DNA from: Nocardioides sp. Root240
Lineage (GTDB): Bacteria > Actinomycetota > Actinomycetes > Propionibacteriales > Nocardioidaceae
Reading direction: 5' to 3'
Assembly: GCF_001428825.1 (NCBI RefSeq)
Contig: NZ_LMIT01000001.1
Coordinates: 222,754-286,753, forward strand
Length of the DNA stretch: 64,000 bases
This document shows positions 9,772 to 18,051 of this stretch, piece after piece; positions within the stretch are counted from its first letter, which is position 1; each line of letters opens with the position of its first letter. The notes beneath the pieces were generated by a model that was not told the origin of the DNA, searched no databases, and saw only the letters and a program-made list of their open reading frames with translations. The position numbers and the translations under genes were made by a program.

Positions 9772-10209
9772 TCAGGGGGCCAGCCAGCTGCCGGCCGGGA
9801 GGTTGCGCGCCACCGTGAAGGCGACCATCGCGGCGCCGAGCGTGATGGCGGCGTACCTCAGGGTGCGGTCGCTGGGATCCCAGGGCCGGCCCGTCCAGCG
9901 CCCGTGCGCCCAGCGCCAGAACGCATAGGCGATGAACGGCAACGACAACACGAAGAGCAGGTTGCTCGACGCGGCCGCGCCGAGCTGGAGGTTGCCGAGG
10001 TCGTTGACCGCACGCAGGCCGCCGCAGCCCGGGCACGCAAAGCCCAGGGCCGCCGTGGGGCACAGCCCCCAGCTGCCCTGGTCGTGCGGGTCACGCAGGT
10101 GCAGCGCGAGGGTCGCCGCGGCGAGGCCACCGGCGACCAGCGCGGGCGGCACCATCCGGCGCCGGCGGGTGTCCTCACCGGTGCTCGACGGAGGTGCCGT
10201 CAGCGTCAC
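9772..10209 (-). CDS. DUF2752 membrane protein
   Basis: Small membrane protein of unknown function, 145 residues, GTG at 10207-10209. The family hallmark, a Cys-rich loop WGLCPTAALGFACPGCGGLRA after the first helix (visible as ACPGCGGLRAV), is present; two or three further helices follow and the protein ends RNLPAGSWLAP. DUF2752 genes often sit in actinobacterial trp gene neighbourhoods. It is last in a minus-strand run with the HGxxPAAW and Trp-associated membrane proteins. Confidence 0.88.
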   Translation of the reverse strand: MTLTAPPSSTGEDTRRRRMVPPALVAGGLAAATLALHLRDPHDQGSWGLCPTAALGFACPGCGGLRAVNDLGNLQLGAAASSNLLFVLSLPFIAYAFWRWAHGRWTGRPWDPSDRTLRYAAITLGAAMVAFTVARNLPAGSWLAP

Positions 10210-10213
10210 TGGA

Positions 10214-10414
10214 TCAGTGACCGGACTCGTGCAGGCCCATCTTGACCAGGATCAGGAAGAGCGGACCCGCGGCGACGGCGATGACCGCGCCGATCCAGAA
10301 CACGGGCCAGTTGATGGGCGAGAGGGACATGCCCGCGGCGCCGACCACGAAGCCGACCAGCGAGACCAGGACTGCGGTCCAGGCGGCGGGGGTGTTGCCG
10401 TGGTTGTCGGCCAT
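10214..10414 (-). CDS. HGxxPAAW family small membrane protein
   Basis: Membrane protein of 66 residues with the signature NHGNTPAAWTAV near the N-terminus and two hydrophobic helices, ending MGLHESGH. I use ATG at 10412-10414 because GAGGAG lies nine bases upstream; a TTG at 10433-10435 is in frame but lacks such a site. This family is encoded next to trp genes in actinobacteria; function unknown. The gap to the DUF2752 gene is four bases. Confidence 0.85.
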   Translation of the reverse strand: MADNHGNTPAAWTAVLVSLVGFVVGAAGMSLSPINWPVFWIGAVIAVAAGPLFLILVKMGLHESGH

Positions 10415-10463
10415 GAGTGGGAACTCCTCGTTCAAGCGGGTCGGTCAGGAGGATTCTAGGGGG

Positions 10464-11087
10464 TCACTCGTCCGTCGGGTCGCTGCCCTCGTCCAGCGAC
10501 TTCCAGAGGTCGAGGTTCGAGCGCTCGGCAGGCGGTACGTCGGGGGCCGCGGAGGCGGCGTGGTCGGCGCCCGAGGCTCCGGTCGGGGCGTCGTACCGAG
10601 TACCCATCTCGGGCCACTCCGGCACCAGGCGGACCGCGAGACCGGCGGCGACCACGGCCACCAGCGCGCACACGAGGCCGATCCAGACCCACGGCGTGCG
10701 CTCGACGTCGGCCTGGGCCGGGTTGAGGCCGATCCGGATCGCGAGCTCGCGCGTCGCCGTGTCGTCCTGGACGAACGCGCTGAGGAGGAGGACCACCCCG
10801 ATGCCGGCCGCGGCGGCGAGCGCCAGCACGGCCACGACGCGGCGCACGATCCCCCGGGTCACGAGCAGCACGCCCCAGGCGGCGAGCGCGACCAGCGCCA
10901 GCGCTCCCGCGAGCGGGGCCTCGATCGAGCGGTCCTCGGCGCTGCGGGCCAGCACGCCGGCCGTGGTCAGCGTCGACTCCGGCACGGTCAGCACGGCCTT
11001 GTGACCGGCCACCGCCGCGAAACCGCTCCCGGCGATGCCGAGCAGGACCACCGGCCCGAACGTACGACGGGCGGAGGACTCAGGCAC
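10464..11087 (-). CDS. Trp biosynthesis-associated membrane protein
   Basis: Membrane protein of 207 residues of the family named for its place in actinobacterial trp operons (TIGR02234 type). About four hydrophobic helices are visible ([66 protein letters not shown]) and a polar C-terminal tail. GTG at 11085-11087 overlaps the hisI stop by eight bases. In many relatives trpE lies between hisI and this gene; here there is no room for it. Confidence 0.85.
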   Translation of the reverse strand: MPESSARRTFGPVVLLGIAGSGFAAVAGHKAVLTVPESTLTTAGVLARSAEDRSIEAPLAGALALVALAAWGVLLVTRGIVRRVVAVLALAAAAGIGVVLLLSAFVQDDTATRELAIRIGLNPAQADVERTPWVWIGLVCALVAVVAAGLAVRLVPEWPEMGTRYDAPTGASGADHAASAAPDVPPAERSNLDLWKSLDEGSDPTDE

Positions 11088-11421
11088 CGAGCAGCCCGTC
11101 GTCGAAGCAGGTGCGCGTGCCGGTGTGGCAGGCGACGCCCACCTGGTCGACCTTGACCAGCAGTGTGTCGCCGTCGCAGTCGATGCGGACCTCGTGGACG
11201 TGCTGCGGGTTGCCGGAGGTCTCGCCCTTGACCCAGTACTCCTGACGGCTCCGGCTCCAGTACGTCGCCCGGCCGGTCGTGAGCGTGCGGTGCAGCGCCT
11301 CGTCGTCCATCCACGCCAGCATCAGCACCTCGCCGGTGTCGTGCTGCTGCACGATCGCGGGCAGCAGCCCGTCGGTCGTGCGCTTGAGCCGTTCGGCGAT
11401 GGCGGGGTCGAGGGAGGTCAC
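11080..11421 (-). CDS. hisI: Phosphoribosyl-AMP cyclohydrolase
   Basis: Third step of histidine synthesis, hydrolytic opening of the adenine ring of PR-AMP; a zinc enzyme of 113 residues. Metal and catalytic motifs are visible: [10 protein letters not shown] (metal-binding Asp and Cys) and [11 protein letters not shown]. The monofunctional form, without a fused PR-ATP pyrophosphatase, is typical of actinobacteria. Start GTG at 11419-11421. Normally it follows hisF directly; here about 13 kb separates them. Confidence 0.95.
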   Translation of the reverse strand: MTSLDPAIAERLKRTTDGLLPAIVQQHDTGEVLMLAWMDDEALHRTLTTGRATYWSRSRQEYWVKGETSGNPQHVHEVRIDCDGDTLLVKVDQVGVACHTGTRTCFDDGLLGA

Positions 11422-11428
11422 CGTGCCA

Positions 11429-13240
11429 TTATCGCGGGTCGGGCACGGCGCCCCGTTGGGCCACCCACGATGCGTGCAACCGCGCGTACGGCGTGTCGGC
11501 CTGCCGCACCAGCTCGGCGTGCGGGCCGTGCTGGACGATCCGTCCGCGGTCGACCACGACGACCACGTCGGCTGCCTCCGCGGTCGAGAGCCGGTGGGCG
11601 ATGGTGACCGACGTACGGCCGCTCATCAGCCTCTCCAGCGCGCGGGCGATCCGGGTCTCGAGCTCCGGGTCGACCGCGCTGGTGGCCTCGTCGAGCACGA
11701 GCAGGTCGGGGTCGGCGAGCTGGGCGCGGAGCAGGGCGACCAGCTGCCGCTCCCCCGCCGACAGCGACTCGCCGCGCTGCCCGACCCGGGTCTCGACGCC
11801 GTCGGGCAGGCCGGTGAGCCAGTCGCCGAGGCCGATCGCGTCGGCGGCCTCCCGGATCTCGTCGGCCGTGGCGCCGAGCCGGCCGTAGCGGACGTTGGCG
11901 GCGAGGGTGTCGTCGAAGAGAAAGCCCTCCTGCGGGACGAGGACGACGCTGCTGCGCAGTGCCACCTCGCTGATCTCGCGCAGGTCGATCCCGTCGAGGA
12001 GGACCCGGCCACGGCTGGGGTCCATCAGGCGGGTGAGCAGCTTCGCGATGGTCGACTTGCCCGAGCCGGTCTCACCGACGACGGCGACCCGCTGGCCCGC
12101 GGGGATCTCCAGCTCGATGTCGGAGAGCACCTCGGAGCCACCGGGGTAGGCGAACGCGACGCCGTCGAAGCGGACGTCGATCGCGCCCGCCGGGAGGCTC
12201 TGCCCGTCGGGGCCCGGATCGACCAGGTCGGCGGGGGTGTCGAGGATGCCGATGACGCGGCGCCAGCCGGCGATGGCGTTCTGGGCGTCGGTCAGGATCT
12301 GCGTGCCCATCTGCACCGGGCCGACGAAGAGGGTCACGAGGAAGGCGAACGCGAGCACCTCACCGGCGGTGATGCCCTCGCCCCACGCGAAGCCCTGGCC
12401 CAGCCAGATGCCGACGATCAGCACGCCGGCGTTGGCGAAGCCCGCCGAGATGCCGCCCAGGCTGAACGAGAACGCGGTGAACCCCTGCGCCCTCGTGCTG
12501 GCCGTCTTGTGGGTCTCGATGGCGCGGTCGATCCGCTCCTGGGTGCGGTCCTCGATGGCGTAGGACTTCACCACCGCGGCGCCCACGACCGGCTCGGAGA
12601 CAGCCGACAGCAGGATGCCGACCTGGCGTCGTACGGTGCCGTAGGCGGCGGCCAGCTTGCGCTGGAAGTAGCGCAGGCTCAGGAAGAGCGGCGCGAAGCA
12701 GACCCACACGACCAGCGCGAGCTGCCAGCTGTAGAAGACCATCACGATGGTCGCGATCAGCATCTGCCCGATGCTCACGACGAACAGCAGCCCGCCGAAC
12801 ACCAGGAACTGGCTGACCTGGTCGACGTCACTGGTCACCCGCGAGACCAGCGCGCCGCGGCGCTCGGTGTTCTGGGTGAGCAGCGGCAGGTCGTGGACGT
12901 GACGGAAGGCCTTGACCCGCAGCGTCGCCAGCCCACGCTCGGCGGTCGAGAACAGCCGCGCCGTCATGGCGTACGACGCCCAGCTGGTCACCACGATCGC
13001 GGCTCCCGCCGCCAGCGCGAGCCAGGTGGTGAAGGAGACGTCGGGCCCGCCGTCGCCGCGCAGGCCCTTGTCGACGGTCTGCTGGACCGCGATCGGGACG
13101 ATGACCTGCCCGACCGAGGCGAGGACGGCGAGGGTCAGCGTCCAGCCGATCCCCTCGACCAGCTCGGGCGAGTGCCGGACACCGCGGCGGATGGTCTCCC
13201 AGGCGCCGATGTCCTCGCCGGTGCTCAGCTGGGTACTCAT
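11429..13240 (-). CDS. ABC exporter half-transporter, catalytically complete NBD
   Basis: Fused membrane domain plus nucleotide-binding domain, 603 residues. Six-helix exporter domain from about residue 30 to 320, then Walker [17 protein letters not shown], a variant signature [12 protein letters not shown], Walker [14 protein letters not shown] with the catalytic Glu, and H-loop [13 protein letters not shown] at 13238-13240 overlaps the stop of the partner gene as ATGA. The two proteins should form a heterodimer: this one keeps Walker B Glu and the switch His, while its signature LSAGE departs from LSGGQ. Substrate unknown. Confidence 0.92.
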   Translation of the reverse strand: MSTQLSTGEDIGAWETIRRGVRHSPELVEGIGWTLTLAVLASVGQVIVPIAVQQTVDKGLRGDGGPDVSFTTWLALAAGAAIVVTSWASYAMTARLFSTAERGLATLRVKAFRHVHDLPLLTQNTERRGALVSRVTSDVDQVSQFLVFGGLLFVVSIGQMLIATIVMVFYSWQLALVVWVCFAPLFLSLRYFQRKLAAAYGTVRRQVGILLSAVSEPVVGAAVVKSYAIEDRTQERIDRAIETHKTASTRAQGFTAFSFSLGGISAGFANAGVLIVGIWLGQGFAWGEGITAGEVLAFAFLVTLFVGPVQMGTQILTDAQNAIAGWRRVIGILDTPADLVDPGPDGQSLPAGAIDVRFDGVAFAYPGGSEVLSDIELEIPAGQRVAVVGETGSGKSTIAKLLTRLMDPSRGRVLLDGIDLREISEVALRSSVVLVPQEGFLFDDTLAANVRYGRLGATADEIREAADAIGLGDWLTGLPDGVETRVGQRGESLSAGERQLVALLRAQLADPDLLVLDEATSAVDPELETRIARALERLMSGRTSVTIAHRLSTAEAADVVVVVDRGRIVQHGPHAELVRQADTPYARLHASWVAQRGAVPDPR

Positions 13241-15054
13241 GCCGGCACCTCCTCGTCCTCGGTCTCGTAGGCGTTGACGAGCCTCGCGTAGTCGGCGTTG
13301 CGGGCGACCAGCTCGGCGTGCGGTCCGCGGTCCGCGATGGCGCCGTCGACGAGGTAGAGCACCTCGTCGGCCAGGCCGATGGTGGCCTTGCGGTAGGCCA
13401 CGACCACGAGGGTCATCCCGGTGGTTGAGGTGCGAGCGCCAGCGAGCCTCGAAACCCCGCCCAGGGCGCCGAGGATGCGCGCCTCGACCTCGGGGTCGAC
13501 CGCCGACGTGGCGTCGTCGAGCACGAGGAGTCGCGGGCGTCGTACCAACGCGCGGGCGAGGGCCAGTCGTTGCCGCTGCCCGCCGGAGAGGGTCGTGCCG
13601 CGCTCCCCCAGCCGGGCGTCGAGGCCGTCGGGGAGCGCCGCGACGAAGCCGTCGGCCTGGGCGGTGCGCAGCGCGGCCCACACCTCCTCGTCGGGGACGT
13701 CGAGCCCCAGGGTCACGTTGCCGCGGACCGTGTCGTCGAACAGGAACGCCGTCTGCGGCACGACGGACAGCGTCTGCGCGAGCCCGCCGCGGCGCAGCTC
13801 GCGCACGTCCGTGCCGTCGATGCGGATCGCGCCCGCGTCGACGTCGACGAGCCGGGCGAGCAGGGTGGTGAGCGTGCTCTTGCCGGACGCGGTCGCGCCG
13901 ACGAGCGCCACGGTGCGACCGGGCTCGACGTCGAAGCTGAGGTCCTGCAGCAGCGGCCGTTCAGGGGTGTAGCCGAACGCGGCGTGCGCGACCTCGAGCC
14001 GCGCCCCGCCCGCGCGTGCGGGGAGCTCCTGGTCGCCGTACTCCATGGCACCGGAGGCGCGAAGCACGGCGGCGACGCGGCGGTAGCCGACCACGCTGCG
14101 CGGGAAGTCGCCCAACAGCCAGCCGATCGATCGGATCGGGAAGGCGACGACGGTCAGCAGGTAGGTCACGGTCACGACGTCGCCCGCGACGGTCGCGCCG
14201 GACACGACGCGGTGGACGCCGAGCACGAGGACGACGAGGACGGCGAGGTTCGGCAGCGCCGCGAGGGTGGGGTCGAAGGCCGCGCGGATCCGGCCGACCC
14301 TGATGTTGGCCTCGCGCAGCTCGACGGCCTTGGCCCGGAACCGGTCGGTCTCCTCCGGCTCCCGGCCGAGGGTCTTGACGACGAGGGCACCGTCGAACGA
14401 CTCGTGCGCGATCTCGGAGAGCTCGGCCCGCAGCTGCTGCGCACGGGTCGCCCAGCCCTGCGCGAGGCGCTGGTAGACGACATTCGTGCCGATCACGATC
14501 GGGAAGACCAGCAGGCCGACAGTCGCGAGGGCGAGGTCGGTGAGCAGCATCTGCACCACCGCGATGACCATCATGGCGACCGTGCCGACCGCCATCGGCA
14601 GTGGCGCGATCGGGCCCCACGCAGCCTCGACGTCGGAGTTCGCGTTGGACAGGAGCTCGCCGGTGGGGTGCCTCTGGTGCCACTCCATCGGGAGGCGGAG
14701 GTACTGGCGCGTGACGGCGCGGCGGCTGTGGGCCTGCATGCGGTACTGCATGACGCCCGCCCCGAGCCGGCGCGCCACGATGCCCACCGCGCGCAGGATC
14801 GCGACCCCGACGAACAGGCCGAGCACCGCCCACAGCAGGCCACTGCCGATCTCGCCGTCGCGGAACGCCGGGAGCACGACGTGGTCCGTCGACCACCCGA
14901 GCACCCACGCGTCGGCGACGGTCAGCGCGCCGAAGAGGACGCTTCCGATCGTGGAGAGCGCGAAGATCCACGGCTCCCGCTTGATGGCGACCCAGAGGAC
15001 ACCGAACCCGGCTGACGTCGTACCCGTGCTGCCGGTGCTCCCTGCCGTTGCCAC
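13237..15054 (-). CDS. ABC exporter half-transporter with degenerate NBD and a repeat insertion
   Basis: Partner of the exporter gene downstream, 605 residues, start GTG at 15052-15054 after GAGGTGGGG. A six-helix domain is followed by Walker A LVGATASGKSTLTTLL, canonical signature LSGGQRQRLALA, Walker B LLVLDDATSAVD with Asp in place of the catalytic Glu, and an H-loop VVVAYRKATI with Tyr instead of His. Those two changes are typical of the degenerate site of heterodimeric exporters. Between the D-loop and the H-loop, at about residues 532-546, the chain contains GGVSRLAGARTSTTG, encoded by a palindromic repeat at 13418-13459 that keeps frame. Whether the protein tolerates it is an inference from the intact downstream frame. 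Confidence 0.9.
   Translation of the reverse strand: MATAGSTGSTGTTSAGFGVLWVAIKREPWIFALSTIGSVLFGALTVADAWVLGWSTDHVVLPAFRDGEIGSGLLWAVLGLFVGVAILRAVGIVARRLGAGVMQYRMQAHSRRAVTRQYLRLPMEWHQRHPTGELLSNANSDVEAAWGPIAPLPMAVGTVAMMVIAVVQMLLTDLALATVGLLVFPIVIGTNVVYQRLAQGWATRAQQLRAELSEIAHESFDGALVVKTLGREPEETDRFRAKAVELREANIRVGRIRAAFDPTLAALPNLAVLVVLVLGVHRVVSGATVAGDVVTVTYLLTVVAFPIRSIGWLLGDFPRSVVGYRRVAAVLRASGAMEYGDQELPARAGGARLEVAHAAFGYTPERPLLQDLSFDVEPGRTVALVGATASGKSTLTTLLARLVDVDAGAIRIDGTDVRELRRGGLAQTLSVVPQTAFLFDDTVRGNVTLGLDVPDEEVWAALRTAQADGFVAALPDGLDARLGERGTTLSGGQRQRLALARALVRRPRLLVLDDATSAVDPEVEARILGALGGVSRLAGARTSTTGMTLVVVAYRKATIGLADEVLYLVDGAIADRGPHAELVARNADYARLVNAYETEDEEVPA
13418..13459. repeat. Palindromic interspersed repeat inside a coding region
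   Basis: On plus the segment starts CCGGTGGTTGAGGTGCGAGC and ends AGCGAGCCTCGAAACCCCG. Its halves are imperfect inverted copies (GGTTGAGG..GCGAGC against GCGAGCCTCGAAACC). From memory this resembles short palindromic repeats scattered in Nocardioides genomes. Only one copy was seen in this window, and it lies within the ABC exporter gene without breaking the frame. Confidence 0.65.
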
Positions 15055-15157
15055 CCGTTCCCCACCTCTGCTCGTCCAACCTGGGCCCAACCCGACCCCG
15101 GCGGAGCATATTCCTGACCGGCGACAGCGGCCCGCCCTGCTCGGTACGGTTCCCCTC

Positions 15158-15532
15158 GTGGACGTGGAGACGATGCTCGCGCACTGCCTCGCCAAGCCCG
15201 GCGCCTGGCCCGACAACCCCTGGGACCACGAGTACCCGGTCGTGAAGGTCGGCGACGGCGAGCGCGGCAAGATCTTCGCCTTCCTCGGCGCCGACCACGT
15301 CGGCATCAAGGCCGGCCCCACCCGCGAGGTCGCCGACGAGTGGCTCCACCGCCACCCCGACGACGCCACCGTCATGCCCTACATCGGGCGGTCGGGGTGG
15401 AACAACCTCGCGCTCGGCGGCGGGATCCCGGACGACGAGCTGATCGAGGCAGTGGATGCGTCGTACCTCGCAGTGGTGTCGAAGCTGCCGAAGTCGCAGC
15501 GGCCGGCGGGCTGGGATCAGCCGGTCACGTAG
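15158..15532 (+). CDS. MmcQ/YjbR family protein
   Basis: Small cytosolic protein of 124 residues with the double-wing CyaY-like fold expected of the family; DNA binding has been suggested for it but the role is unknown. Seen: ETMLAHCLAKPGAW, GKIFAFLG, VGIKAGPTREVADEWLHRHP and the C-terminal DDELIEAVDASYLAVVSKLPK. I use GTG at 15158-15160; GTG 15164 and ATG 15173 are in-frame alternatives. It diverges from the ABC exporter genes, and its last 16 bases overlap the res gene tail to tail. Confidence 0.85.
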   Translation: MDVETMLAHCLAKPGAWPDNPWDHEYPVVKVGDGERGKIFAFLGADHVGIKAGPTREVADEWLHRHPDDATVMPYIGRSGWNNLALGGGIPDDELIEAVDASYLAVVSKLPKSQRPAGWDQPVT

Positions 15533-18051
15533 TCGGCACCCGCGCTCGACAGGTAGAGATCCTTCACCGAGTCGGCGTCGGACACTGCCTGGCGGACGTG
15601 CGGGAGGGTGAGGTCGAGGACACGCAGCTGCCCGTCGACCTCGGCAACGGCCTCCACGCGATGCAGGTCGTCGGCGAAGTCCTCGGCATATCTCGCCAGG
15701 CCCCGGAGCTTCGGCAGTGCGTCGCCGAGGTGGGTGCCGTGGGGGTCGACGATCGACGATCGGATCTCGCCCCGGACCTCTTGGAAGAAGATGAAGTCGG
15801 GGCACAGCCGACGCCACTCGCGCTGCGCGTCGAGGTAGGCGATGGCAATGGCGTCAGCCGAGGCTCGCGACGGGTTCCGGTACCACGCCACGCTGCGACC
15901 GATCTCGGCGTCGAGGACGGCGCGCTCCCACCCCAGCAACGAGCCCGTCGGGAAGCGACCATCGGCGTCGGACAGCAGGTGGCGAGGGTGCGTCGCGAGA
16001 ACCTTGCCTGCCGCGTCCTCAGTGACCTCCATCCGGACGAGCGGGCGCTCCACGTCAGCCGGAACCGGGTACCCCGCCAAGGAGCGGAGCTCCTCGTAGA
16101 CGGCGCGGCGCTCGTCGGGGAGATCCTTGATCGCGACCCGGTGCTCGGCGTCCCACCCGGAGAACATGCGATCAGCCTCGGCGCCGAGCTGCTCGACGAC
16201 GTCGGAGAGGCGGGCCAGGGCGGCGGTACGCAGGTGCGCCTCGAAGTATCCGTCGTCGTACTCGTCCTCGAGCACCTCGGCGTAGGCAGCCGCGAGCTGC
16301 GGGGAGAGGGTACGACGAGCGACCTTGTACTCCTGGTCCACCGCACGGTCGTCGACGCGGAGCGAGAAGCTCGTCCGAACGGTCGTGCTCTCAGGTCCCA
16401 TCCCCACGACGATCGTCTCGCCCGTCATCTCCTGGAGATCGGCGATCTGCTCCTCGACTCGCGTGGCGTACTGCACCGCCTTGCCGCGCAGGAAGTCGAC
16501 GAGGGACTTGATCGCGGAGTCGTAGGCCCCGGGCCGGATGCCATCCCTGGCGAGGGCAGCGGCGAGCGCGGTGAACCTGCTCACCGGCTTGGATCCCTTG
16601 CGCGGCACCGTCTGCGACGGCAGCCGGTCGAATGCCTCCCACACGGATTCGTCGACGTCGCTGTTGCGCCGGAAGGCCGACGTCGCCGGGGAGATCACGG
16701 GCCCGGGCGAGCCGGCGCCCATGATCTGCCGGGCGACCTGCTGCGCGTTCGCCCGGTTGAACAGGGGCAGGAAGCACTCCACCGCGTTCAGGCGATCGTC
16801 GCCGGCGATGCGGCGAGCGAGGGGCGTGCGCACCATCCGCCCAAGGAGCTGGGTGATGTGGGTCAGGTCCTGCGCAGGACGGAACGAGACGAGCACCTCG
16901 GCACGCGGACAGTCCCAGCCCGTCGAGATGGCGTCCTTCGCCAGGAGGACTCGGACGTGGGTCCGTTCGGCCACGTCCTGCGGCGCGACGTACTCGATCT
17001 CATGACCCCCGACCGACAGCGGAGTCCCGTCCCCGAAGACGTTGGCGACGTTGGCAGAGCTGAGCTCCGGCCACTCGTCGAGGATGGTCGTGACGGCGTC
17101 AGCCAGCAGCTCGTCCGACGGTTTGTTCGGCACCTGGACCACCAGCAGTGGCTGCACGGCCGCACCGTGATCCTGCTGCTCGGCGTGGTAGGCGGCCCAC
17201 AACTCGCTCGCCTCCCGCGTCCGCTGGACCGCGTGCCGGAGCAGGACGGTGTCGAAGGCGCCGATTTCTGCCGGGAACGACAGGAGGACGTTGTCCTTGA
17301 GGAGGCCGGACTCCTGCACCCTGGCCGGATCGACCGAGACGTCGGGCAGCGTCGTACGGCCGTCGGCCTGCTCCATGGCTCCGCGGAACCGGTCGATGGT
17401 GGCGCTGATGCCCAGCACGATCGGTACCGCTGGCGCGCCTGCCTCCCCGTTCACGAGCGCCCTGACGATCGTCGACTTCTCCCCCAGGTCGCGCTTGGAG
17501 GTGTTCATGCCGATGTGCGCCTCGTCGAGGACGACGTAGAGCGTGGTCCCGTCGTGCTCGATGGTGTTGCGCAGCACCTCCCAGAAGGTGCGGGCACGCA
17601 TGTCCGGCGCCGCGAGCATCTCGCCCTCGTCACCTGCGCCGCCGCCCCGCACGAGGAGCGAGTTGCGGCTGAGCTTCTGCGAGTTGAGGAAGTAGACGGT
17701 CCCAGGCTCCAGGCGTTCCTCGGCGAACGTCGAGGGAACCACGACCAGTCGATTCGGCGTGAGGCGGTCCGAGGCCTGCTGGATGCGATGACGTGTCTGC
17801 TCGTTCAGGGACGGGTCGGACGTGAACCACAGCACTGTGGCGCGAGGATCCGGCAGCACGTCAAGATCGTCGCTGCCGAAGAACAGAGCCTCGATGATGG
17901 CTGCGGCCATGACGGTCTTGCCGGCGCCCGTAGGTGCCGTCAGCGCGAGCGAGGTCTTCATGTGCAGGTCGACCATCGCCCGCGCGTTGCCCAGTCCAGC
18001 GAGCACGCTCGCGACGGCCTCGGCCTGGTAGTCCTTGAGACCGAACCTCAT
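15517..18051 (-). CDS. Type III-like restriction subunit: SF2 helicase with putative C-terminal nuclease
   Basis: ATP-dependent DNA translocase/helicase predicted to cleave DNA together with the methylase encoded upstream, 844 residues. Motifs in order: Walker A APTGAGKTVMAA (about 39), DEAH box VVLDEAHIGMN (about 176), LGISATIDRF (about 213), AISTGWDCPRAE and HITQLLGRMVRT (about 400). The C-terminal third includes PDFIFFQEVRGE and SSIVDPHGTHLGDALPKL (about 750), where a PD-(D/E)xK nuclease would sit; the expected acidic-x-Lys is replaced by Asp-Pro-His, so either a variant nuclease or an inactive one. Start ATG at 18049-18051 overlaps the mod stop by one base (TGATG). Family assignment firm, cleavage activity inferred. 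Confidence 0.88.
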   Translation of the reverse strand: MRFGLKDYQAEAVASVLAGLGNARAMVDLHMKTSLALTAPTGAGKTVMAAAIIEALFFGSDDLDVLPDPRATVLWFTSDPSLNEQTRHRIQQASDRLTPNRLVVVPSTFAEERLEPGTVYFLNSQKLSRNSLLVRGGGAGDEGEMLAAPDMRARTFWEVLRNTIEHDGTTLYVVLDEAHIGMNTSKRDLGEKSTIVRALVNGEAGAPAVPIVLGISATIDRFRGAMEQADGRTTLPDVSVDPARVQESGLLKDNVLLSFPAEIGAFDTVLLRHAVQRTREASELWAAYHAEQQDHGAAVQPLLVVQVPNKPSDELLADAVTTILDEWPELSSANVANVFGDGTPLSVGGHEIEYVAPQDVAERTHVRVLLAKDAISTGWDCPRAEVLVSFRPAQDLTHITQLLGRMVRTPLARRIAGDDRLNAVECFLPLFNRANAQQVARQIMGAGSPGPVISPATSAFRRNSDVDESVWEAFDRLPSQTVPRKGSKPVSRFTALAAALARDGIRPGAYDSAIKSLVDFLRGKAVQYATRVEEQIADLQEMTGETIVVGMGPESTTVRTSFSLRVDDRAVDQEYKVARRTLSPQLAAAYAEVLEDEYDDGYFEAHLRTAALARLSDVVEQLGAEADRMFSGWDAEHRVAIKDLPDERRAVYEELRSLAGYPVPADVERPLVRMEVTEDAAGKVLATHPRHLLSDADGRFPTGSLLGWERAVLDAEIGRSVAWYRNPSRASADAIAIAYLDAQREWRRLCPDFIFFQEVRGEIRSSIVDPHGTHLGDALPKLRGLARYAEDFADDLHRVEAVAEVDGQLRVLDLTLPHVRQAVSDADSVKDLYLSSAGADYVTG

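Noticed and set aside
11080..11090. Hidden trpE between hisI and the Trp-associated membrane protein
   Set aside because: The two genes overlap by eight bases, so there is no space.
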